Positions 56,780 to 64,000 of a stretch of DNA of 64,000 nt are shown one piece after another. Origin of the DNA: Pirellulaceae bacterium (GTDB lineage Bacteria > Planctomycetota > Planctomycetia > Pirellulales > Pirellulaceae). Each line of letters begins with the position of its first letter. Position 1 is the stretch's first letter. The stretch is taken from assembly GCA_022448315.1 (NCBI GenBank), contig JAKVCA010000018.1, forward strand, positions 62,001 through 126,000, in the 5' to 3' direction. The notes beneath the pieces are model-generated. The model saw only the letters and a program-made list of their open reading frames with translations, searched no databases and had not been told where the DNA came from. The translations under genes were made by a program, and so were the position numbers.

Positions 56780-57135
56780 TCCGCTTCGATCAATTTAAGA
56801 ACGGCCCGTCCTGCTACACGACAAGAATGACGGCATTCACGCACGATGCCCGCTGCCTCCGTTCTTGAGTTTAATTTCTCCAATTCAGACATTTCAAAAC
56901 GGCCCAAGCCCCGGAAGAAACGGACCCTCGTACTTCCCGGAATCGTCCGTCTTTTTGAAGTTGGAACTCTTCCGATTTCACCGCAGGTCAGCGATCTAGG
57001 AATACGTCGCGATCGTTTCGGTGATGGGGTATCATGCCGTTCTCAAAGTTGACCACCTGATGGACAGGTTGGGTCCAGAAATCCGCAACTGCCCTGAAAG
57101 AGTCGACTCTCGTTCATTCCATCAAGACATGCAGA
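56780..57135. other. Intergenic gap before the sulfatase, nothing recognised
   Basis: No supported gene, hairpin or promoter. A GACCACCTGATGGACAGGTTGG stretch (about 57048-57070) has partial dyad symmetry but is weak. Confidence 0.45.
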
Positions 57136-58626
57136 ATGTATGGCTTCGTCATGATTAAAAAACTCCTCTTTTCGATCACCCTCGGAATGACTCTGCCCTC
57201 TCTGGGAGTCAACGCATTCGAACAACGTCCGCCCAACATTGTTTTCTTTCTCGTAGATGACTTGGGCTACATGGATGTCGGCTGCAACAACCCGAAGACT
57301 TTTTACGAGACTCCCAACATCAATCGCCTCGCTGCGACCGGCATGCGATTCACTCAAGGCTACGCGGCGAATCCGGTATGCAGTCCAACGAGGTATAGCA
57401 TCATGACCGGGAAATATCCGTCGCGAGTGGACTCGACAAATTATTTTAGCGGTAGGCGATCCTCGACTTATCTTCCCGCCCCTCTGAACGACGTCATGGG
57501 CCTCGAAGAAACAACGCTCGCCGAAGCGTTTAAGGCGGAGGGCTACGCGACAATGTTCGCAGGCAAATGGCATTTGGGCCCGACGGAGGAGTTCTGGCCC
57601 GAAAATCAGGGATTCGACATCAACCGCGGAGGTATTGTGCGTGGCGGGCCTTACGGAGGCAAGAAGTACTTCTCGCCGTACGGAAATCCGCGGCTCAGCG
57701 ACGGCCCTGACGGTGAGCATTTACCTGACCGCTTGGCCAGTGAGGTGAGTGATTTCATGGAGGCTCATCAAGACGAGCCTTTCCTGACCTATCTCGCTTT
57801 TTACTCGGTTCATACGCCATTGATGGGTCGCCCGGATCTGGTCGACAAGTACAAAGAAAAAGCGGCCTCGCTCAAACAGGAAGAAGGGCCCGACTTTGCG
57901 GACGAAGAGCAAGTCTTTCCCAAGGCAGGAAAAAGGCAGGTGCGCATTCGTCAAAACCAGGCCGTTTACGCAGCCATGGTGGAGGCGATGGACCAGGCGG
58001 TTGGCAAGGTCCTCGACAAACTCGACGAACTCGAACTCACGGACAATACCATCGTGGCATTCATGAGTGACAACGGCGGATTAAGTACATCCGAGGGTTC
58101 TCCAACAAGCAATCTTCCTTTTCGTGGCGGAAAAGGGTGGTTATATGAGGGTGGCATTCGAGAACCTTACTTGATCCGATGGCCGGGACATACAAAACCG
58201 GGCAGCACCTGCGACGCTCCGGTAATCAGCACAGATTTTATGCCAACGCTCCTTGATGCTGCAGGTTTACCCCTGCTACCCCAGAAACATATGGATGGCG
58301 TCAGTCTCGTTCCATTATTGAACGGGGAAAAAACGCTGAACCGCAAAGCCCTTTATTGGCACTACCCACACTATTCCAACCAAGGTGGGATTCCCGGAGG
58401 TGCAATTCGGGTGGGAGAATGGAAGTTGATCGAACGATACGAAGATGGTCAAGCTCACCTCTACCACCTCGAAGATGACCCCGGTGAACGAATAGATCTG
58501 GCCCAAAAACACCCAGCGCGTGTTTCGCAGATGCGTGAAGCTCTCCATCGGTGGTACCAGCGTGTTGATGCCAAGTTTCTTTCCGCGAAACCCAATGGCC
58601 CCAAACCATGGCGACCCGGGGAGTGA
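57136..58626 (+). CDS. Secreted sulfatase (arylsulfatase family)
   Basis: A type I formylglycine sulfatase of 496 residues that removes sulfate esters, probably from algal polysaccharides. A signal peptide (IKKLLFSITLGMTLPSLG) starts about residue 7; an ATG at 57151 is an alternative start. The metal Asp pair is D41/D42 in FFLVDDLGYMD. The modified Cys is C82 in NPVCSPTRYSIMTGKYPSR, with R86. MFAGKWHLG and a metal-binding MSDNGG are also intact. A maturation enzyme is not in the window. Next to it, convergently, is a Tat-signalled Gfo/Idh/MocA protein. Confidence 0.93.
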   Translation: MYGFVMIKKLLFSITLGMTLPSLGVNAFEQRPPNIVFFLVDDLGYMDVGCNNPKTFYETPNINRLAATGMRFTQGYAANPVCSPTRYSIMTGKYPSRVDSTNYFSGRRSSTYLPAPLNDVMGLEETTLAEAFKAEGYATMFAGKWHLGPTEEFWPENQGFDINRGGIVRGGPYGGKKYFSPYGNPRLSDGPDGEHLPDRLASEVSDFMEAHQDEPFLTYLAFYSVHTPLMGRPDLVDKYKEKAASLKQEEGPDFADEEQVFPKAGKRQVRIRQNQAVYAAMVEAMDQAVGKVLDKLDELELTDNTIVAFMSDNGGLSTSEGSPTSNLPFRGGKGWLYEGGIREPYLIRWPGHTKPGSTCDAPVISTDFMPTLLDAAGLPLLPQKHMDGVSLVPLLNGEKTLNRKALYWHYPHYSNQGGIPGGAIRVGEWKLIERYEDGQAHLYHLEDDPGERIDLAQKHPARVSQMREALHRWYQRVDAKFLSAKPNGPKPWRPGE

Positions 58627-58781
58627 TCATCTTCACCTTTTAAAACTGAATGAGAATAACGGTGAGTTTTACCCTGACGTCGAGTTCGTGACGCTCAGAA
58701 ACGGGTTTGATGAAACGAAAAAATCGTGCCAACTCATGGAGAGATGACACGACCAGGTTTCACATCTTCAGCACTGGAATT

Positions 58782-60161
58782 TTACGCCTCGATCTCGTAG
58801 CCAGACCGTTGCTCTCGAGATTGCCAAGCATTCGCTTCTTCGTCCCCCATGATCTGCTCCGATCCGGGATTCCATTTGAGATCGCGGCCAAGGCGGATTG
58901 CAATGTTGGCAAGGTGGCAGGTGGTGAGGGCTCGATGATGAGAATAAACATCGGAGACGGGCAACCCACCATCTCGACAGCACTCCATAAAATTCCCCAT
59001 ATGGTTATCAAGCCGCTTTCCTTTACGAAGTTTGACGAAAATGTCTTGAGCGATGGGTGTTTCTCCAAGGGCCTCTACGGGAGCGCCGGTCAGTTTTCCG
59101 CGGTTGACGAAGAACCGGCCCTTGTCTCCCTCGAACATGATGCCATTGTCAAATCCCAGATCAGAAGCATTATTTTTGATCAACATCTCAACACCATTTG
59201 CGAACCGACATCGAACGGTGAAGCGGGTTGCCGTATTGAATGAGTCATCACGGCCTGGACGCCCTTGATTAAGTTTCACGGGATGATCCACCTCAACCAC
59301 CTCCACCGACTCGGGACCGCTCTGGTCCATCCCGATGGCCCACTGGGCAATATCAACGTGGTGAGCGCCCCAGTCGGTCATTTTGCCGCCCGAGTATTCG
59401 TACCACCAGCGAAAATCGTGGTGCCCTCGCTGTCGGCGATAATCAACTTTGGGCGCCTGCCCCAACCACATCTCCCAGTTGAGCCCATTGGGTACCTCCT
59501 CCACAGGAAAAGGGCCACCGGTCGGTGCGCCACCGATCGCAATCGTAACTCGCTTGATCTTCCCGATGCGACCTTCCTGACATAGTGCCACCGCGGTTAG
59601 AAACCGGTTGGCATTTTCACTGCGTTGCTGTGTTCCAACCTGCAGGACTCGCCCCGTCTCCTTCACCACATTGCGAAGCATTTTGCCCTCGTCAATCGTC
59701 AAAGTCAGCGGTTTTTGGCAGTAAACGTCCTTACCCGCTTTGAGGGCCGCGATCGCAATTCGGGTATGCCAGTGATCCGGTGTGCTGATGGTGACAAGGT
59801 CAATATCATTTCGGTCCAGTAACTTGCGATAGTCTTCGTAGATTTCAGACTTACCACCGGCAATTTGCTCATTCAGACGTTCCGCGTGCGACCGGTCTAC
59901 ATCACAGTTTGCAACAATATCGCCGTAGCGTTTGGCATTATTCGCATCCCCGCGTCCCATCCCCCCATTGCCGATGCACCCCACTCGAGGCCGATCGTTT
60001 TTCGCCAAGGTTTCATTCGCCATGGTTCTCGAAGACCAGGACCAGTAAGGCAACGTGACGGTCGAACAAGCTGCGGCCACTTTCAGGAAGTGACGACGAC
60101 TTTCCTGGAAAGCTGAACTCTGGGCCTGGTGTGAAGTTGAGTTTCTTTGTGCGGCCATCAT
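58782..60161 (-). CDS. Tat-exported Gfo/Idh/MocA-family oxidoreductase
   Basis: A 459-residue oxidoreductase with a twin-arginine signal (SRRHFLKVAAACSTV, about 21-35). The Rossmann motif is VGCIGNGGMGRGDANNA. The family EKP-like motif is CQKPLTLTIDEGKML. The conserved catalytic block GGKMTDWGAHHVDIAQWAIG is intact. In planctomycetes this export-type group is very abundant and often linked to sugar breakdown. It is convergent with the sulfatase, but the substrate is unknown. The start at ATG 60161 adjoins a second ATG three bases in. Confidence 0.92.
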   Translation of the reverse strand: MMAAQRNSTSHQAQSSAFQESRRHFLKVAAACSTVTLPYWSWSSRTMANETLAKNDRPRVGCIGNGGMGRGDANNAKRYGDIVANCDVDRSHAERLNEQIAGGKSEIYEDYRKLLDRNDIDLVTISTPDHWHTRIAIAALKAGKDVYCQKPLTLTIDEGKMLRNVVKETGRVLQVGTQQRSENANRFLTAVALCQEGRIGKIKRVTIAIGGAPTGGPFPVEEVPNGLNWEMWLGQAPKVDYRRQRGHHDFRWWYEYSGGKMTDWGAHHVDIAQWAIGMDQSGPESVEVVEVDHPVKLNQGRPGRDDSFNTATRFTVRCRFANGVEMLIKNNASDLGFDNGIMFEGDKGRFFVNRGKLTGAPVEALGETPIAQDIFVKLRKGKRLDNHMGNFMECCRDGGLPVSDVYSHHRALTTCHLANIAIRLGRDLKWNPGSEQIMGDEEANAWQSREQRSGYEIEA

Positions 60162-60425
60162 GCATTACTCCTATGGGGCATCTCGGTCAGTGAAACGATA
60201 GAAATGGTTGTGAATGCGACGGCAGTGTCCTGTCAGAACAGCATTCCAACGAAGGTGAGTCGAATCAACTTTTGGGCATGCTCTCGAAAAAACTGGGACG
60301 CTCCCGCCCATTCAGGAATTTGCCGAGACAAAACGGGCTGCATTATAACGAACTCAGCAAATCAAATTTCAGTCTTGGGCGCGTCCTCTGATCATCGGAC
60401 CGATGCGGCTGTTTTGTGACCTTCA

Positions 60426-60455
60426 TTGACACTTGTTAACCAGTCCTCTTAGAAT
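60426..60455 (+). promoter_or_regulatory. Promoter of the thioredoxin gene
   Basis: A perfect TTGACA (60426-60431) and TAGAAT (60450-60455) with an 18-base spacer lie 50 bases before the ATG at 60505. The upstream in-frame ATG at 60433 falls inside this promoter, which argues for the later start. The rest of the gap 60162-60425 shows nothing supported. Confidence 0.65.
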
Positions 60456-60504
60456 TCGTGATTACCTAGCTACTCAACGACTTTTCTCGATGGAGAACCT
60501 ACGG

Positions 60505-60831
60505 ATGGCCGACGTCGCCGAATTCACCGATGCAAATTTTGAAGCAGAAGTTCTTAAATCAGACACCCCAGTGGTCGTCGATTTTTGGGCACCTTGGTGC
60601 GGACCCTGTCGCGCGTTAGCGCCTGTAATTCATGAGTTGGCCGAGGAAAACTCAGGAACCGCGAAAGTTGGCAAACTTGATACTGATCAAAACCCTTCGA
60701 TTGCGATGAACTACGGCATTCAGAGCATTCCGACGATTATTGTGTTTAAAAATGGTGAGGCGGTTCAGAAAGCGATGGGCGTCCAACCGAAAAGTAAATT
60801 GCAAGAGATGATCGATTCCGCAAAGGGTTAA
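60505..60831 (+). CDS. trxA: Thioredoxin
   Basis: A cytoplasmic disulphide reductase of 108 residues, the standard thioredoxin size. The active site is WAPWCGPCR, with the usual CGPC. The cis-Pro is in SIPTIIVF. FKNGEAVQKAMGVQPKSKL matches the C-terminal half of the fold. I chose ATG 60505 because GGAGA precedes it by nine bases and because the open frame upstream covers the promoter. A strong terminator follows. Confidence 0.97.
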   Translation: MADVAEFTDANFEAEVLKSDTPVVVDFWAPWCGPCRALAPVIHELAEENSGTAKVGKLDTDQNPSIAMNYGIQSIPTIIVFKNGEAVQKAMGVQPKSKLQEMIDSAKG

Positions 60832-60865
60832 CCGCCTACAGCGAAATTAAATGGACCGAGCAGAC

Positions 60866-60893
60866 AAGGGGGAATCGAATTCCCCCTTTTTTT
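60866..60893 (+). terminator. Terminator of trxA
   Basis: A perfect stem (AAGGGGGAAT / ATTCCCCCTT, two-base CG centre) followed by T, 35 bases after the stop. Confidence 0.92.
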
Positions 60894-61181
60894 GTCCGTG
60901 GTGAAATCACACCCCAAATGAATTCTTCGCCTCTTGGGTTTGGCAAAATTCGCCGCCTCAAGATCATCGGAATCCGGGTGATCGCAAATCTCCTCCTTGA
61001 GACAGACCCTTGCGAACGCAACGCTCCAAAGTGCTACAGTACATTTCCGCATCACGAAAAAGTCAAACAGGCCCCAAAGAAAGATTAAGAACCATTAGCG
61101 GTCACAGAAAGAAAGAATGAGCCCCTTTATCGCGTGAAGTGTCCTTAAAACAATCGATCCCGCCCCCTCGACAGACCTCGG

Positions 61182-61210
61182 TTGAGCGGTTTGGACGGCA
61201 TTGCTATAGT
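61182..61210 (+). promoter_or_regulatory. Promoter of the FabZ-like/ACP/ketosynthase cluster
   Basis: TTGAGC (61182-61187), a 17-base spacer and TATAGT (61205-61210). It lies about 300 bases before the FabZ-like start, so a long leader would follow. The rest of the gap 60894-61512 has no supported gene. Confidence 0.5.
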
Positions 61211-61512
61211 ATTGAGTTTGATTCGCCAAGGTTCGGTTGCTCTGGGAGCCTACGGGGCTCGGACCAAGCACCCGCATCGAGCAAAGGTTCGCAGGGGGTC
61301 TTGAGAAACCCAAAACCCAAGGCCTCATGGGCAGTTGCCGCATCCGAAAGGTGCCAGCAGGTAGATTTTACGCCGATGAGTTTCCTTGACCACTTTTGTT
61401 TTTAGGCAGGCACCCGCTCTTGAGTTCTAACGGAAACTCGAAATCAGCGGTGGAGATCGCTTGAAGTGATCCCGGGAATTCACCCGGGCGTAAGATCAGA
61501 AGAGGCTGGGAA

Positions 61513-62007
61513 ATGCCGCTACCACAACTGGATCGCATACTTGAGATTGTGCCGGGAGAATCCATACGGGCGATCAAGTGTTTATCCCTATCAGAAGATT
61601 ACCTTCAGGATCACTTCCCGAGGTTCCCGGTCATGCCGGGCGTCTTGATGCTAGAAGCCCTGTATCAGGCAAGTTCATGGCTTGTCCTCGCGACACACGA
61701 CTTTGACATTCCCAACGTCGTTTTGCGAGAAGCCCGCAATGTGAAGTACCAAGACTTTGTTGCCCCTGGCCGACAGCTGCTGGTCGAGGCCTCGATTTTC
61801 AAAACGAATGGATCCTTGATCACACTAAAGACGCAAGGCAGCATGGAGGGGCACACTGCTGTTTCAGGAAGGCTCATTTTGGAACGAGTTGCAGCCGACC
61901 AGGTAAGCGGCGCGATGGAAGCTGTTGTCCCACGTACCCGAGCCGCCCTGCGGCAACAATATTCTCTGCTGCTCAGCGGACATACCAATACGCAACAGAC
62001 CACGTAA
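61513..62007 (+). CDS. FabZ-like 3-hydroxyacyl-ACP dehydratase
   Basis: A hotdog-fold enzyme of 164 residues that would remove water from 3-hydroxyacyl-ACP. The active-site block is HFPRFPVMPGVLMLEAL with catalytic H34 and E48 in the FabZ arrangement. NVKYQDFVAPGRQLLVEA matches the second half. A ~25-residue C-terminal tail is longer than usual. The start ATG 61513 has GAGGCTGGGAA upstream. It heads a run with an ACP, a second dehydratase-like gene and a ketosynthase. Confidence 0.9.
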   Translation: MPLPQLDRILEIVPGESIRAIKCLSLSEDYLQDHFPRFPVMPGVLMLEALYQASSWLVLATHDFDIPNVVLREARNVKYQDFVAPGRQLLVEASIFKTNGSLITLKTQGSMEGHTAVSGRLILERVAADQVSGAMEAVVPRTRAALRQQYSLLLSGHTNTQQTT

Positions 62008-62114
62008 CTCGTAAACCAGAACAGATTTCCCCTATTCAGGGGTTTATTTTCGAGTAACTTAACACGTAACCACACACGCTGGTTTTTGTCAGAAAACATT
62101 TGGAGAAGTAACGA

Positions 62115-62504
62115 ATGGCTTACACTCAAGAAGAGGTCTTCGAAAAGGTCAAAGCCGCCTTGATGGACGCACTACAAGTCGATGACGACGAAGTCACGGC
62201 CGATGCAACAATGGTTGGTGACTTGGGCGCCGAATCGATCGACTTTTTGGACATTGTCTACAAACTCGAGCGGGCTTTCGATATCGAAATCCCCCGAGAA
62301 GAGCTGTTCCCGGATGACATTTTGACCAGCAGTGAACTTGTTCAGGATGGCAAAGTTACTCCCGAAGGCCTTGAGCAGCTGAAGGCGCGAATGCCGTTCG
62401 CCGATTTGACGCGGTTCGAAACCAACCCCTTGGTACAGGACTTCGCAAATCTGCTCACCGTATCCGATCTCTGTCGTTACGTTGAAACCAAAGTAAACGG
62501 CTAG
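62115..62504 (+). CDS. Acyl carrier protein with extra segment
   Basis: A 129-residue ACP; ordinary ones have about 78. The phosphopantetheine site is S41 in DLGAESIDFLDIVYKLERAF. The first ~70 residues are the normal fold; residues about 75-110 are an insertion (SSELVQDGKVTPEGLEQLKA), then DLCRYVETKVNG closes helix 4. The start has GGAGAAGTAACG. ACPs of this length occur in dedicated (non-housekeeping) synthases. It lies 107 bases after the FabZ-like gene. Confidence 0.92.
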   Translation: MAYTQEEVFEKVKAALMDALQVDDDEVTADATMVGDLGAESIDFLDIVYKLERAFDIEIPREELFPDDILTSSELVQDGKVTPEGLEQLKARMPFADLTRFETNPLVQDFANLLTVSDLCRYVETKVNG

Positions 62505-62558
62505 GCTTGGGAACTTCGTCCTTCACTTCTTTGGTTTTAGTCGAGAATCACCTGTTCC

Positions 62559-63107
62559 ATGCGCTGGTTTTGGATTGACTGCTTCACCGAGTTCGTGAGT
62601 CGGACGCGAGCTACAGCGATTAAGAATGTGACCCTCTCCGAGCCACATGTGGTGGACTACGTCCCGAGTTTTTCGCAGTTGTCACAGTCTCTCGTTGTTG
62701 AGGGCATTGCACAGACTGGCGGACTCCTCGTCGGTCAAGCGAAAAATTTTGAGGCTCGAGTGGTGCTTGCCAAACTGGCCAAGGCAAGGTTTTTAAGGCC
62801 TGCCTTGCCCGGAGAGACGCTGACCTACAACGTCTCCATCCAAAGTCTGCAACCGGATGGTGCCATTGTTTCTGGGAAGAGCCACATCGGCGACGAGCTT
62901 CAGGCAGAAATTGACATCATGTTTGCCTGCCTCGATGACCGATTTCAGGGAGTTGAACTTTTCGAACCCGCTGCCTTTTTGCGCTTGCTTCGGTCGATGA
63001 AAATCTTTGAAGTCGGCGTGAATGAAGATGGGTCAAAAATTGAAGTTCCGCCGCACCTGCTTGAGGCGGAACAGCAGAGCTTCCCGCCCACTCCCGCCCA
63101 CTCCTAG
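62559..63107 (+). CDS. FabA/FabZ-like protein lacking the catalytic His
   Basis: A 182-residue hotdog protein in the same cluster. It aligns by eye with FabZ-type dehydratases: MRWFWIDCFTEFVSRTRATA, then IKNVTLSEPHVVDYVPSF, SLVVEGIAQTGGLLVG and LAKLAKARFLRPALPGE. Where active enzymes have HDHFPG, this reads VDYVPSF, so the His is replaced by Tyr, while the Glu of VVEGIAQTGG is kept. It may be inactive and structural, or handle another substrate. The start codon is ATG with a weak ribosome site. Confidence 0.85.
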   Translation: MRWFWIDCFTEFVSRTRATAIKNVTLSEPHVVDYVPSFSQLSQSLVVEGIAQTGGLLVGQAKNFEARVVLAKLAKARFLRPALPGETLTYNVSIQSLQPDGAIVSGKSHIGDELQAEIDIMFACLDDRFQGVELFEPAAFLRLLRSMKIFEVGVNEDGSKIEVPPHLLEAEQQSFPPTPAHS

Positions 63108-63253
63108 ATGAAAGCCTACGATAACAATCGATTCATCAGGACTTTGAAGTGTCCACCGATGAACACTCACCTCGAAACTGACGGGTGGCCGATTTTTAAC
63201 TCCTCACTGCGTCTTTTATTCCCCCTAGTCAACAGAAATAACGAGGGCCTACG

Positions 63254-64000
63254 ATGCGACGCCGAGTTGTGATCACCGGCATTGGGTGCATCAACCCGAT
63301 GGGCAACGACGTGGAAACCATGTGGTCCGGCCTTAAAGAGAGCCAGTCGGGCGTTGGCTACACCAGCATCTTTGACGCCAGTCGATTTCCAACCCGCATC
63401 TCAGCTGAAATCAAAAACTGGGAGTTGTCTGACGCGGGTGAAGATGAGGAGCGGTGGAAGTTTTGCGGTAGACACTCTCGATTTGCGATTGGTGCCGCCA
63501 AACAAGCCGTCGAGGCCTCCGGGTTTCTCGATTCTTTGAAAGATCCCACACGCTTTGGGGTCTATCTTGGAAGCGGTGAAGGCAATCAGGATTTCAACTC
63601 TTTCACACACATGATGACCGCTGCGTTGGGCGAGGACGGAGAACTCGACCTCGTCAAATTCACGGAAGCGGGCCTCTCAACCCTGAACCCTCTCGTCGAA
63701 CTCGAGCAGGAACCGAGTATGCCCGCAAGCCACTTGGCTGGGCTGTTTGATGCTCAAGGGCCGAATGCAAACTGCCTGACCGCCTGTGCGGCAAGCAGTC
63801 AGGCAATTGGTGAGGCGACGGAGATTATTCGGCGCGGAGATGCTGACGTCATGCTTTCGGGCGGAACTCACAGCATGATCCACCCCTTTGGTGTCACTGG
63901 ATTCAACCTCCTGACCGCTTTATCAACGAGCAACGACGAACCGACGAAGGCCTCCCGCCCATTTGATCGACTTCGAGATGGCTTTGTCCTCGGGGAAGGC
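63254..64000 (+). CDS. Beta-ketoacyl-ACP synthase (FabF-like), partial
   Basis: A ketosynthase whose 3' end lies outside the window; 249 codons are visible without a stop. It begins RRRVVITGIGCINPMGNDVE, the KAS II start. The acylated Cys is C178 in NANCLTACAASSQAIG, within the fold. Compared with FabF it has an insertion of about 15 residues before that Cys. The His pair is beyond the visible end. The start ATG 63254 has GAGGGCC. It is the last gene seen of the cluster; more KS genes may follow. Confidence 0.9.
   Translation, partial: MRRRVVITGIGCINPMGNDVETMWSGLKESQSGVGYTSIFDASRFPTRISAEIKNWELSDAGEDEERWKFCGRHSRFAIGAAKQAVEASGFLDSLKDPTRFGVYLGSGEGNQDFNSFTHMMTAALGEDGELDLVKFTEAGLSTLNPLVELEQEPSMPASHLAGLFDAQGPNANCLTACAASSQAIGEATEIIRRGDADVMLSGGTHSMIHPFGVTGFNLLTALSTSNDEPTKASRPFDRLRDGFVLGEG

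Noticed and set aside
60828-61055. A minus-strand frame of 75 codons after trxA
   Set aside because: It runs through the trxA terminator and shows no coding features.

Overview
The window looks like chromosome of a planctomycete, most likely a marine Pirellulales-type bacterium. This is inferred from gene content, not from a marker gene. The evidence is an arylsulfatase, a ThuA-like/DUF1080 fusion, two Gfo/Idh/MocA oxidoreductases (one with a Tat signal), a protein with SLA1-homology (SHD1)-like repeats, a secreted Gly/Met-repeat protein, many small lipoproteins, a CHAT-domain protein, and lone housekeeping genes scattered among unknowns. No rRNA, convincing tRNA, IS element, prophage or CRISPR array was found. 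Nearly all of it reads as core chromosome.

Layout. 1-9 kb: a truncated membrane-anchored coiled-coil gene, sucCD (succinyl-CoA synthetase), an NtrC-type regulator, a NarL/LuxR-type regulator, a XerC/D recombinase, a small conserved protein, a TolB/CsgG-like lipoprotein and a VOC protein. 9-17.5 kb: a Cys-containing lipoprotein, an aldehyde dehydrogenase, a DUF2617 protein, an alpha/beta hydrolase, a DUF2752 membrane protein, ThuA-DUF1080 and the Gly/Met-repeat protein. 17.8-25 kb: a large membrane pyrophosphatase, an oligopeptide-type binding lipoprotein, the SHD1 protein and a small lipoprotein. 25-32.6 kb: a TPR/CHAT protein, an orphan AddB-like nuclease and threonine synthase. 32.9-41 kb: small membrane proteins, EboE, a DUF3352-like secreted protein, a BON-domain protein, a Gfo/Idh/MocA enzyme and an acidic unknown. 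41-47 kb: a candidate structured RNA; a minus-strand run of SDR, deoxyhypusine-synthase-like protein and PfkB/RfaE-like kinase; CobL; and a D-2-hydroxyacid dehydrogenase. 47-56.8 kb: a DinG-like helicase, then hisF followed by a tight operon of PilT, two degenerate GspE/PilB-like proteins and a CvpA-like membrane protein. 57-64 kb: a sulfatase, the Tat-exported oxidoreductase, thioredoxin, and the start of a type II fatty-acid-synthase-like cluster (FabZ-like, long ACP, FabA/Z-like without the usual His, ketosynthase cut by the window end).

The strongest candidate for an undescribed system is the operon at 50727-55769. A fully canonical PilT ATPase is followed by two paralogous secretion-ATPase-like proteins. 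Both keep the C-terminal four-cysteine zinc module. One has lost the P-loop lysine and gained three or four N-terminal membrane segments; the other keeps a GDGKST P-loop; both lack the Walker B glutamate. A CvpA-like membrane protein closes the set, and no pilin, PilC or PilQ gene is nearby. Other points of interest are the pyrophosphatase with Na+-type residues, a ~110-residue insertion and a signal-like N-terminus; the CHAT protein with an intact His/Cys dyad; the substituted dehydratase in the ACP/KS cluster; and two candidate non-coding RNAs.

Start sites were adjusted where a Shine-Dalgarno match, a signal peptide or a neighbour's stop favoured an internal codon. Gene names come from motif recognition by eye, without database searches.
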